From Megachile rotundata (Eukaryota > Arthropoda > Insecta > Hymenoptera > Megachilidae), in contig NC_134995.1 in NCBI RefSeq assembly GCF_050947335.1, positions 7,912,501 through 7,976,500 of the forward strand: a DNA stretch of 64,000 nt, written 5' to 3'. Positions 1 through 11,700 of this stretch are shown one piece after another (position 1 is the first letter of the stretch; each line of letters opens with the position of its first letter). The notes under the pieces were generated by a model. That model worked only from the letters and a program-made list of their open reading frames with translations, did no database searches and was not told where the DNA came from. Made by a program: the position numbers and the translations under genes.

Positions 1-97
1 TTCACTAATTAATAAAAACTCTTTGAATTACAATTTTTTATATAAATATTTTCTTGTACTTGTTACAAGACATTGACAGTAACGTAACTTGAAAATT

Positions 98-3000
98 TCA
101 CCGGTTGGGCACTGCTAAGTATATTTGTCTACATTTTAACTGTTGCGTTTCTCGCCAATTTTGTGTTATACACTTTCCATCCTTGTCTCTTAGTTTTCGA
201 AACTCGTTGATCTGAAAAATTCCATTAATTTGTGTAAAATACTAGTTGTGACACCCTGTATATTTATTATACATAAATCTTGAAACTAACAATGTAATAT
301 ATTTTATGAAATTTGGACGTCATGTCAAATCCATTATTTTCTACATATATGATAAGCTAGTAATATAATAGTGTCTTATAAATACTGTTATTACTTACAT
401 CACTGGGTCGAATGGGTATAACAACAGGAAACACTATCCACGTGGCACATTCCGGATGGTCACCGACATTATATGATCCTGCGTACGTGTAGTACCTGGT
501 ACAATATGTCGCCCAACGCATCCAGCACAAACTATCTAAAACAAAAATATTTTTCACTCTTACACCTGTTATCAAAGAGTGCAAACATAATTATTCACAA
601 TCCTTAACCATTTCAACAATTATTTATTCTTGGAAAAAATCATGACTTTGCTAACCAACTATTTAAATTAGATTATGACTTGTAAATCTCTAAATTTCCA
701 AATCCCTAAACTTTGAAACCTAATAGTTTCCTAACCCTAAATTGTCAGATCTTCAATGTTCCAAATCCTTAAACGTCCAAATTTCTAAATTTCCAAATTC
801 CCAAATCTCTAATTTTCCAAATCCCTAAATTGCCAAATCTCCAAACGTCCAAATTTCTAAATTTCCAAACCTTACAACTTCCAAATCTCTAAATTTCCAA
901 ATCCCTAAATTTCCAAATCCCTAAACTGCCAAATCCCCAATCGTTCAAGTCTCTAAATTTCCAAATTCCCAAATTCCCAAATCTCTAATTTTCCAAATAC
1001 CTAAATTGCCAAATCTCCAAATGTCCAAATTTCTAAATTTCCAAACCTTACAACTTCCAAATCTCTAAATTTCCAAATCCCTAAATTTCCAAATCCCTAA
1101 ACTGCCAAATCCCCAATCGTTCAAGTCTCTAAATTTCCAAATTCCCAAATTCCCAAATCTCTAATTTTCCAAATCCCTAAATTGCCAAATCTCTAAACGT
1201 CCAAATTTCTAAATTTCCAAACCTTACAACTTCCAAATCTCTAAATTTCCAAATCCCTAAATTTCCAAATCCCTAAACTGCCAAATCCCCAATCGTTCAA
1301 GTCTCTAAATTTCCAAATTCCCAAATTCCCAAATCTCTAATTTTCCAAATCCCTAAATTGCCAAATCTCTAAACGTCCAAATTTCTAAATTTCCAAACCT
1401 TACAACTTCCAAATCTCTAAATTTCCAAATCCCTAAATTTCCAAATCCCTAAACTGCCAAATCCCCAATCGTTCAAGTCTCTAAATTTCCAAATTCCCAA
1501 ATTCCCAAATCTCTAATTTTCCAAATCTCTAAATTGCCAAATCTCTAAACGTCCAAATTTCTAAATTTCCAAACCTTACAACTTCCAAATCTTTAAATTT
1601 CCAAATCCCTAAATTGCCAAATCTCCAAACATCAAAATTTCTAAATTTCCAAATCTTACAACTTCCAAATCTCTTAATTTCCAAATCCCTAAGTTGCCAA
1701 ATCCCAAGCTTTCTAAATCTCAAAATTTTCCAAATCCCAAAACTTCCAAATCTCTAAATATCCAAATCCCTAAATTTTCAGTTGTGTTAAATATATCCGA
1801 GGTACTGAACAAAAATTAGAAATATTAAACAAAATTCGTTAGATTTAACAAACTGGTTCTGACAATATGAGGACATTTACAAATATTTACAAACATTGAA
1901 CAAGCAATAAAAACCGAATGTACGTATACCAGGAATTTATTTAGCATGTCCTCATATGAGGACATCATGAAAGCTCTAAATAAACTTCATCCCCCAATAA
2001 AAAAATAGCTGCATAAAATTAAAAAAAAAAGGAAATAGAATAAGAAATCTGCAATTATTATTATTATTAAAATTACAATTGAAATTATAAACTTCACCCC
2101 CCAATAAAAAAATAGCTACATAAATTTAAAAAAAAAGGAAATAGAATAAGAAATCTGCAATTATTATTATTATTAAAATTACAATTGAAATTATAAACTT
2201 CACACCCCAATAAAAAAATAGCTACATAAAGTTTAAAAAAAGAAAATAGAATAAGAAATCTTCAATTATGACTATTGTTATTAAAATTGACATTATTGTT
2301 CAAGGGTCGTTGCACTCACTAGCAGGTATTTTCGCTTCCATATCCGGATCGGCCACATATTTCAAGTTTTCGGTTATCCTCTCCAATTGCGGATTAATAC
2401 AATCACAGCAACCTGGTTGTACCTTCCGTGAAACGAAGCAAAATTTCAACTCTCAGTCAAAGATACACGAGCGAGAATTACCCGCAAGAACAAACACAAT
2501 GTTCAAGCATACTAAGAATAAATATGCCAGGATACATAGGCCGTCCTTGTGCCTCTGGCATTCCTCGAAGCTGAAATATTTCTTGTTCCAGTGAAGCACG
2601 TGTCCTTCCATGGAGTACCTTACGGATATTTAAGAAATTTTAATAAATATTTAAGAAATGTTTTGATATTTTTGATATTTTGGTGTTGATGTTTGGCGTT
2701 GATATTGTGGGGAAGTTTTTACCAGGTGCCGTTTATGGTGTGTTCAGCGCCCCTGCAGTTGTCCTCGCCCCAGTGGAAATGAGCCTCGACGAGCTCGTAA
2801 ACGTCGCCTGCTAGAGGACCGCCGGAAATGGTGGATGGAATTCGGTCGCCAGTTAGGATTATCTTTGCTGCGGGTTTAAGTATGTGTAAATATGGTGATT
2901 GGTGAAGAAGAGAGATTTTTAATATGTGGGGGATTTATTTAGGGATGTGGAGATTTGGAAATTTAAGGATTTGGAAAATTTAGAGATTTGGAAATTGGAG

Positions 3001-4218
3001 ATTTGGCAATTTAAGGATTTAGATATTTAGAGGTTTGGGAGTTTGTGCTTTGGAAAATTAGAGATTTGACAATTTAGGAATTTGGATATTTAGTGGTTTG
3101 GAAGTTTTGGGATTTGGAAAATTTTGAAATTTGAAAGTTTAGAGATTTGGAAGTTTTGGGATTTGGAAAATTTTGAGATTTGGAAAACTAGAGATTTGGC
3201 AATTTAGGGATATGGATATTTAGAGGTTTGGAAGTTTTGGGATTTGGAAAATTTTGAAATTTTGAAATTGGAGATTTGGCAATTTAGGAATTTGGATATT
3301 TAGAGGTTTGGAAGTTTTGGGATTTGGAAAATTTTGAAATTTGAAAGTTTAGAGATTTGGAAGTTTTGGGATTTGGAAAATTTTGAGATTTGGAAAACTA
3401 GAGATTTGGCAATCTAGGGACTTGGAAATTTAGAAATTTGGAAGATTTAAGATTTGGAAAATTCTGAGATTTGGAAATTGGAGATTTGGCAATTTACGGA
3501 TTTAGATATTTAGAGGTTTGGAAGTTTTGTGCTTTGGAAAATTAGAGATTTGACAATTTAGGAATTTGGATATTTAGAGGTTTGGAAGTTTTGGGATTTG
3601 GAAAATTTTGAAATTTGAAAGTTTAGAGATTTGGAAGTTTTGGGATTTGGAAAATTTTGAGATTTGGAAAACTAGAGATTTGGCAATCTAGGGACTTGGA
3701 AATTTAGAAATTTGGAAGTTTTAAGATTTGGAAAATTAGGGATTTGAAAATCCAATAATTTGGAAGTCTGGTTATTTGGAAAGTTGGAGATCTGACAATT
3801 TAGGGATTTGGAAACTATTAGAGTTGAAAGTTTAGAGATTTGAAGAATTAGAGATTTGGCAATTTAGGGATTTGGAAAATTTTGACATTTGAACGTTTAG
3901 GGATTTGGACATTTACAAAACTTAAAAATATGAAAATTGCAAATTTACCTGTGCTACCAGTATTGTATAAACGTGCTTCTCCATCGTTCAACCAATGACC
4001 ATTCATAACAAGGGGTGGATATTGGCGTTCTCGTACAAATTCATCGTCCAAATTGATTGGTGATTGTCCAGTTGTTGGTAATCCTTTATAAAGTACAGAT
4101 ACATTGTCTATCTATTGTCTATACATTATCTATCTTTTTTAATATTGTATATAACCTAAAAATAAACGCTAACAAATCATTTTATTTAGTTACCTATTAG
4201 TCCTGTGTATTCTGACAT
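98..4218 (-). CDS. Alpha-carbonic anhydrase-like protein A (zinc site intact, Thr199/Thr200 lost)
   Basis: Seven exons: 4194..4218, 3949..4083, 2723..2867, 2513..2618, 2320..2449, 399..535 and 98..211, with GT-AG borders and matching phases, giving 263 residues. Family motifs are visible: TGQSPINLD near residue 13, AHFHWGEDN at 82-90, AEHTIN at 94-99, GHVLHWN at 107-113, and RYYTYAGS at 194-201. Alignment to human CA II numbering puts the three zinc histidines at H83, H85 and H108, all present, and Glu106 is kept as E95. The Thr199-Thr200 pair that orients the zinc-bound hydroxide is replaced by N203-V204 within SYNVGDHPEC, and the usual proton-shuttle His64 is absent. This suggests zinc binding with weak or no CO2 hydration (inference). 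No signal peptide is seen; the 25-nt first exon gives an N-terminus shorter than usual, and this start is the least certain part. The gene lies 682 bp downstream of paralogue B on the same strand. Large introns carry minisatellites. Confidence 0.85.
666..1790. repeat. CCAAATCTCTAAATTT minisatellite with ~176-bp higher-order period
   Basis: The array is built of 8-9-bp variants of CCAAATCTC/CTAAATTT on the plus strand. A longer unit recurs every 175-177 bp: the landmark CTTACAACTT is at about 871, 1047, 1222, 1399 and 1574. It lies in the gene A intron between exons 2320..2449 and 399..535. Confidence 0.9.
1980..2265. repeat. Three tandem copies of a ~110-bp AT-rich unit
   Basis: Each copy runs from an AAACTTCA block with a C-run, through AATAAAAAAATAGCT, to an ATTATTATTATT tract. 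Copies start at about 1980, 2090 and 2200. It is in the same gene A intron, ending about 55 bp from exon 2320..2449. Confidence 0.85.
2930..3930. repeat. GATTTGGAAAATTTAGA minisatellite, inverted relative to the 666-1790 array
   Basis: Units such as GAGATTTGGAAGTTTTGGG and GATTTGGCAATTTAGGG repeat with higher-order structure; a block with AAAACTAGAGATTTGGCAAT recurs at about 3184, 3399 and 3669. The core word is the reverse complement of the core word of the array at 666-1790. It lies in the intron between exons 3949..4083 and 2723..2867 of gene A. Confidence 0.9.
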
Positions 4219-4900
4219 TGTTATGGTATTTGCTGAAATTTTATCTGATTTTAATCTTCATAGTTCAATGCATGTTTAAAAGTTTATTTTTTGCTATTAG
4301 ATTTCATGGTAAAAAAGTACTTATTGAGTTACTGTATTCATTAGCGAAATAGAGGTTATTGTGTAGAGTGACAACTGATAAACAAACATTAGAAAAATAT
4401 CTAGATCTTTTAACACTAGTAACTTTTGATATTAATATACTGTTATTTATTATAATATTATTTATTAAATTAATGTATTAAATATTATTTATATGTTATA
4501 ATAATAATATACATTTGCTTTTAGTATTACATATATTGTAATTCACATTTTAAAATTGAAAGCTTTTGGAGTATTTTACTGAAGAAAAACAGCTATGTAA
4601 TGTTACTTTTATTTTTCGTTTTTATACAAGCCTATAAGCTGAAAATTATTTTTATAAATTGTAAACTAAATTATTTTTAAAGTACGTAGCTCCTATAAAT
4701 TCTAAACTAAATTATTTTCATAGCTCATAGTTTTTTTTAACTTAAATGGTTTGCAGTTTGAACTCATTTCAATGTCTTAAAAAAAAAAGGGACGTGATTA
4801 ATTTTAATACTAGTTCTGTCGACAAATAGCAAGTATTACGCGAATTGCTACGAAATTTTATTATTAGTTACACAGTCTATAAGAGTAGCCATATTGTTCT
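4219..4900. other. Intergenic spacer between genes B and A
   Basis: This AT-rich 682-bp spacer holds the presumed 3' end of B (minus-strand AATAAA at 4857-4862) and the promoter of A. Apart from A/T runs nothing specific can be read. Confidence 0.5.
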
Positions 4901-7566
4901 TTACGCTACAGCTTCGTCGGTAGCGTAGTAAACTATTCTTCTCTGAAGACGTTGCTGTTCCCTGCAATTGTTCAATATATTTTGTAATTTTCCGTTATAG
5001 AGACCTCTGAATGCATCGATCTGTGATAAAAGTGAAGAAAAATATATTAAAATTAGATTGCAACTAATTCAAACTCAGTTTATATTATATTAGTCCTTTT
5101 GTGGTCATTGCTATGATTATTGGCTCAACATAGTAATTGTTTGGTGTCACCTGTCGAGTTGATATTTTCGTTGCAGTCGATGAAACGATCCAAAGAGCGC
5201 ATTCGTTGTATGGATAAGTTGTGAGCGATCCTGGATAAGTATAGTAACCGCGTCCCATACATGCGTCCATCATCCACAGTAAACAACCTGGCAAGAGAAC
5301 ATTTTATGAACCATTAATTATATCGGAGTACAATGTTTGTTACAAATATTATTTATACGTTTATACATTCAGATATTTATGAGATTACAGAAATATAGAT
5401 TTTGGTATTTATAAAAATATAAGTTCACTTAGAAATTTGGAAATTTGGAAATTTAGGAATTTACCAATTTACCAATTTACCAATTTACCAATTTACCAAT
5501 TTACCAATTTACCAATTTACCAATTTATCAATTTACCAATTTGTCAATTTACCAATTTGTCAATCTACCAATTCACAAATTTAAAAATTTACAAATTTGG
5601 TAAATTAGGAATTTAGTAACTCAACAATTTAGAAATTTACAAATTTAGTAAATTAAAAATGTGTTAACATAAATACTTAGCAATTAAAAAATGTACAAGT
5701 TTAAAAGTTTACAAGTTTACAAGTTTACAAGTTTACAAGTTTACAAGTTTGCATGTTTACATGTTGACAAATATCCAAATTTATAAATTGCACAAGATAT
5801 GATGTACGTACTGGGTGAAATTTCAGTGTTGGTTCCTGCTCTCTTGATTTTCCGCAAGTTATCCGTAATTGGTGCTAGAGAAGGATTATCCGGGATTCCG
5901 GGGCAACCGACGACCTATTGAAATGCATATTACAGATCAATCGATTGGATTAATTGTTACGCATACTCGTACTTGCATAAGGCACGACAATATCGCGATC
6001 CCATTGAATTTGTCTATGCACTTATCTATAGAACCGTAACGAGTGTTCCAATGCATTACTTGAGCCTCCATGGAATACCTACATCAAAATTATTTAAATC
6101 GCTCGTAGTCAATATTCAAAAATTATAATTAATAACGGTATGAGAGAGATTATAGAAAAATCAGAATAATATACAATAATATAAAATACTATAAAATAGT
6201 ATGAAATACTAAAGTTACTATCATTTAAACTCGTCAATTTAACCTTTCTTCAAATAGCTACTTCTTAATTATTAAATTAATAATTAATTGCAAAAATGAT
6301 CTGTACATTGAACAATCTGAGATATGTTATTGTCAAAATCGATTGGACGTGTTTCCATAATTTCTAACCCATATTTCCTAACCAAATGCCGTCTATGGTG
6401 TGCTCGCAGCCATTGGAATTCTCAGGACCCCAACGGAATTGCGCGTTCATAAACTGAAACTCGTCGCCGCCCAAAGGACCACCTCGCATGTATGGCATTT
6501 GAGTTCTATTTGGAAATTCGATGGTCACTAAAAATCATGAAATAAGTCACTTTTAATAAATGTAAAACAAATTAAAGTTTCAATGTAAAACAGGAATTTC
6601 AATATCAAAGTAAAATGTAGAAAATATATGTTTGAATTTAAGAAAACGTAGACCTGGGGAGGAACTTAGATCTTGCATGAATCAAATCTATCTATGTGAA
6701 TTAAGGGACAAACTGAAGTAAAACTAAATTTAGAATAAACTTACAAGATTTGCAAGAATTATAAACCTTGAGAAATTGAATCCTAGGGAAATTCGAATTT
6801 ATGAATAATATAAATCTGGACCTTGCATGAATTATGTATAATAATGTGTATTAGAAGAAATAATGCAAATATTATTCCTAAAATTGAAAGCAATCTTGAA
6901 GAACCTTAAATTGTCTAATAACCCTAAGTCCAAATGTATCTTTCATCTAACCATGTGTATCACAAGAAATAATACAAATATTATTTCTAAAATTGAAAGC
7001 AATCTTGAAGAACTTTAAATTGCCTAATAACCCTAAGTCTAAATGTATCTTTCATCTAACCATGTATCAGAAGAAATAATATAAATATTATTTCCAAAAT
7101 TGAAAGCAATCTTGAGGAACTTTAAATTGCCTAATAACCCTAAGTCCAAATGTATCTTTCATCTAACCATGTATCACAAGAAATAATACAAATATTATTT
7201 CTAAAATTGAAAGCAATCTTGAAGAACCTTAAATTGCCTAACAACCCTAAGTCCAAATGTGTCTTTTATAATACAATTTTTGACAATTACCTGTTCTTCC
7301 CGTATTAGTCATCGTGGCAGAGCCTTCATGCGACCAATAGTTGGTTAATAATAGGGGTGGAAATTTTTTGGTCCATGTGGATACCTTGTTTAGGTCAATC
7401 GGTGACTGTCGCCATTTAGGTAACCCCGTGGATGATGTCGACACGATTGCAACAGTCTTCGACTCTTATGATATTAATTCAATTATTGTTAAAGTACGCA
7501 AGTTTAAGAGAATATAATTAATTCAATTCTATTTTGCTTACGTTGTTTTCTTCCCTTGATTAACAT
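4901..7566 (-). CDS. Carbonic anhydrase-related protein B (all three zinc ligands replaced)
   Basis: Seven exons: 7542..7566, 7291..7464, 6383..6527, 5973..6078, 5812..5914, 5151..5287 and 4901..5020, for a total of 810 nt or 269 residues. Exon 3 (145 nt), exon 4 (106 nt) and exon 6 (137 nt) have the same lengths and phases as in gene A, so A and B are tandem duplicates. Family landmarks are RQSPIDLN, NGCEHTIDG, VMHWNTRYGS and GYYTYPGSLTT. The three zinc positions are Q96 and R98 (AQFRWG) and Q121 (EAQVMHW), so none of the histidines remains. Thr199/Thr200 are kept as T207-T208. By analogy with the acatalytic CA-related proteins of animals this should not hydrate CO2; it may act as a binding protein (inference). 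The first exon, a 25-nt ATG exon mirroring gene A, is predicted and less certain. A possible AATAAA signal on the minus strand lies at 4857-4862, about 40 nt past the stop. Confidence 0.85.
5430..5790. repeat. AATTTACC and ACAAGTTT short-period arrays
   Basis: About ten near-perfect copies of a 10-bp AATTTACC-containing unit are followed by degenerate AATTTACAAA units and then a 10-bp ACAAGTTT-type array at about 5697-5760. It lies in a gene B intron. Confidence 0.85.
6840..7262. repeat. Four tandem copies of a ~105-118-bp unit next to an exon
   Basis: Copies begin near 6842, 6957, 7064 and 7168 with ATGTRT...AGAAATAAT and end with CCTAAGTCCAAATGTATC. The last copy runs to within about 30 bp of the splice donor of gene B exon 7291..7464. 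Confidence 0.85.
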
Positions 7567-8782
7567 CTTTGGTATCAGATAAATTTTGTTAGATTGAAAT
7601 TTGATGTCAGATGTTGTACAGTATTTTAGTTATATAGTCGGAAATAAGCTTGAAGAAATGTTATGTTATTAGCTCCATGTTTTGACGTTTACTGTGAAGA
7701 TTGTTACACATTGCGTAGTTTTTAATGAAATAGTACTCTAGCTAATCAATGTTCAAATATGACTTCATTGAGAAAAATGATGGTCAATTGAAATAGCAAT
7801 AATATTCGTAGATTGAGCAGGTGTTAAGTTTAATTTACAAAAGGCATTTTCGAAACTGATGAGCCATACAATTTTCCAAAACGTGTATGACACCTTTAAA
7901 GGCGAGTTGCTTTACTATGCATTTTATATTACAGAAGGATGATTGTAGGGAAATATATGAAAAGATAAGTTCCAAAATGAATTAACATTGCCTTTTTGAA
8001 GTCTTTCCATGCATATAATTGTTTATTTAGCCGTAAAAATCAATATTAATTGAATTCGATTTAAAATCGTACAAGTGGCGCCATCTCTCCGGCGAACAGG
8101 GTGAACTACACACTTTTGGAACAGCACTTTAATTAGTTCCATTTTCTGCCGCTAGACGGCGCCACAAGCGCAAGTAGCGCCACCTGGTGGCAAAAAATTG
8201 AACTAATTACAGAGCTGTTCCAAAAGTGTGTAGTTCAACCCGTTCGCCGGAGAGATGGCGCCACCAGTAAAATTTTAAATCAATTTCAATTAATTTTGAT
8301 TTTTTTCTGTTAAATACGCAAAAATATGCGTTAAATTGCTTTAGAAAAGCAACATAATTATCTTCAGAACATTTCACAAGTTATATTAACGAAATACAAT
8401 AGCTTGAAATCACAAAATTCTCTAATCAAAGTCGCGTTATAAATCTGTATCTATTTATTATTATTACAAAGTCACTAATACAAAAATAATAAAAATACAT
8501 TTCTGTTTTCACAATTTACCCCTAAAATTTGAACATCCTCTGTCACTATAATTTTTTTTAATTCATAGACCATATGTATATTAAAATCAATTCGTACCAA
8601 GTTCAAACAATCTATAACTAAAGTCTCTACCCTGAAGTCAGACAGAAACGTTTCCTGTTACTTAAACTGAACAGAAGGTTATTTTCTAACACTTCTAAAA
8701 TTTACAAGTACAATCTTGTATTCGTGTGTAATTATATCAAAACACGTACGATAGCAAGATAATCGTTTCGAAGAAAATAAAA
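7567..8782. promoter_or_regulatory. Divergent intergenic region between genes B and C
   Basis: Genes B (minus) and C (plus) start 1.2 kb apart and point away from each other, so this segment should hold both promoters. It is AT-rich and interrupted by a near-perfect palindromic element (8036-8305). No clear TATA or initiator sequence could be assigned. Confidence 0.4.
8036..8305. mobile_element. Palindromic fold-back MITE (~270 bp)
   Basis: The two halves are inverted copies over nearly the full length. Matching blocks include TGGCGCCATCTCTCCGGCGA (left, near 8076) with its complement near 8245, and CTACACACTTTTGGAACAG near 8108 with its complement near 8218. The centre is near 8170 and GC content is far above the flanks. 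No coding capacity. A clear target-site duplication was not identified. Confidence 0.8.
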
Positions 8783-11700
8783 ATGATTAACATTTCAGTG
8801 TCAGAGTTCATGATTTTATGCAGCACTATTCTTCTGATCTGTAAGTCATACAACTAGAGCAATCATTTAAATACATTGCAAAATATATAATATATTATAT
8901 TTAATTTTATCCAGTCAATATAAATACAAATCATATAAATTATAATTTATAAACATTATTTAAGAATCAATATGCCTGGCAATTATGTGAAGTAATGTAT
9001 ATTTTGTTAAAAAATGTATGACTACATTTTATTTTAATTTATTAAAATTTTTTATAATAATGCAAGATATGAACCGTTTATATTGTGGTGTAAGTTCAGT
9101 TGCATGAATATACAGTATTTTACAATATTTAACTTGTATAGTATTTATAACAAATTACACATCGATCAATCAAAAAAATTGCTGAATAACCAGTTTTGAT
9201 AATGACCTATATTTTTACATTGACAATTCTCATTTTCTTAAAATAAATGAAAATGCTTTTACACCACTTCCAAAATAAACGAGCCATACAGGGTATGTCA
9301 CAACTACTGTAAAACTCTGAAATGGGAGGTAGCTGACGTTATTCTGAATAAGATTCCCCTTTGTAAAAATGGGGTTGGAAGCTTTGTTTTTGAATTATTA
9401 AGGAAAAACACTGACGCGTAGAAATGAGGGGAGTAGAGAATATAACGCGTGGAATTACAACGCGTGGAAATAGGGGGCATAGGGAACATAACGCGTGGAA
9501 TTACGCCGCGTGGAGATTCAACGCGTGGAAATACGGGACGTAGGGGATATGATGCGTGGAAATAGGGGCGTAGGGAATATAACGCGTGGAATTACGCCGC
9601 GTGGAGATCCAACGCGTGGAAATACGGGACGTAGGGGATATGATGCGTGGAAATAGGGGCGTAAGGAATATAGCGCGTGCAATTACGCTGCGTGGAGATT
9701 CAACGCGTGTAAATACGGGGCGTAGGGGATATGATGCGTGGAAATAGGGGCGTAAGGAATATAGCGCGTGGAATTACGCCGCGTGGAAATACGGTGCGTA
9801 GGGGATATGACGCGTGTAAATACGGGGCGTAGGGGATATGACGCGTGGAAATAGAGGCGTAGGGAATATAACGCGTGGAATTACGCCGCGTGGAGATTCA
9901 ACGCGTGGAAATACGGGACGTAGGGGATATGACGCGTGGAAATAGGGGCGTAGGGAATATAACGCGTGGAAATAGAGGCGTAGGGAATATAACGCGTGGA
10001 ATTACGCCGCGTAGAGATTTAACGCGTGGAATTACGCCGCATGGAGATTTAACGCGTGGAAATACGGGACGTAGGGGATATGACGCGTGGAAATAGAGGC
10101 GTAGGGAATATAACGCGTGGAATTACGCCGCGTGGAGATTCAACGCGTGGAAATACGGTTCGTAGGGGATATGATGCGTGGAAATAGGGGCGTAGGGAAT
10201 ATAACGCGTGCAATTACGCCGCGTGGAGATTTAACACGCGGAAATACGGGGCGTCGAATCACGTCAGCTACCTCCCATTTCAAGGACCTACATCAATTAT
10301 GAGACACCCTGTATGTTGTGAAACTATCAATATGCCTGATAATTGTGTTTTATCGCATTATTATGTTCCCTGAACTGCGTCGTTCAAGTTCTGCTGCTGA
10401 CCGAAGTTCTTGATTGGACGCAACTGGTCCCGTGGGTGGAAAGCGAGTGCTTTCCTTCGTTCACATTTGATTACACAGATCGAAATGGACCACACACGTG
10501 GAAAGTGTTATACCCTGATAGTAGCGGCAATAATCAATCGCCAATAAACATTACAACACGATCGGCTGTCGTGGTGCAACCGTCAGAACCTCTTCATTGG
10601 GTTGGATACGATAAGGGACCGTTATCCATGGTTATATTGAACAATGGAAATAATGGTGATATTTCATCGAATGAAAATTTATTACCGTAGTGTTTATAAG
10701 TAATATTATTTATTTATAATCATTTACAATCGACGTTAAACACTTATGAAGAAGAAGAAGAAGAATGTTTAATTAAGGATAATTCGTTTAATAGTAAAGT
10801 ATGCTCATAGGTTTTTTATTATTGGGGTGAGGAGAGAGATTGGCGGGATAATTTGAAATTTATGTAATTTTAATATTTCAAATTTGGGAAATTAGAGGAT
10901 TGGGAAATTAGGGAATTGAGAAATTAGGGAATTGAGAAATTAGAGAATTGGGAAATTGAGGAATTACGAAATTGGGAAATTAGGGATTCGGGGAATTAGG
11001 GATTCGGGGAATTAGAGATTCGGGGAATTAGGGAGTCGGGGAATTAGGGAGTCGGGGAATTAAGGAATTGGGAAATTAGGGAATTCGGAAATTAGAGAAT
11101 TGGGGAATTAGGGAATCGGGGAATTAGAGAGTCGGGGAGTTAGTGAGTCGAGGAACTAGCGAATTGGGAAATTAGATAATTTGGAATTAGGGAATTTGAA
11201 AATTGGGAAATTGGGAAATTGGAAAATTGGAAAATTGGAAAAATTGGGAAATTGGGAAATTGGAAAATTGGAAAATTGATAAATTGGAAAATTGGAAAAT
11301 TGAGAAATTGAGAAATTGAGAAAACTGAGAAAACTGAGAAATTGAGAAATTGAGAAAACTGAGAAATTGAGCAATTGAGAAATTGAGAAAACTGAGAAAT
11401 TGAGAAATTGGGAAATATATAAAATCAAGCATCGATATTTCTATAATTTCTTCATTACATAATTATTTAACTTGCAGTCATAGTAAACACCTCATGGGGA
11501 AGGTTTAGTCGTCCCTACGTTGAAGGTGGATCATTGACTGATAGCTATGACCTCTGCTCACTGGTGTTTCATTGGGGTCAATCAAACGATGAAGGCAGTG
11601 AACACACTATAGATTATGTTCGCTACCCCATGGAACTGCAAGTGTGGCACATAAAACGAGAATTCAATTCATTGATGGATGCTATTACTTCTAAAACTAG

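Noticed and set aside
2268..2594. 108-codon plus-strand frame
   Set aside because: It is antisense to two real minus-strand exons of gene A (2320..2449 and 2513..2618).
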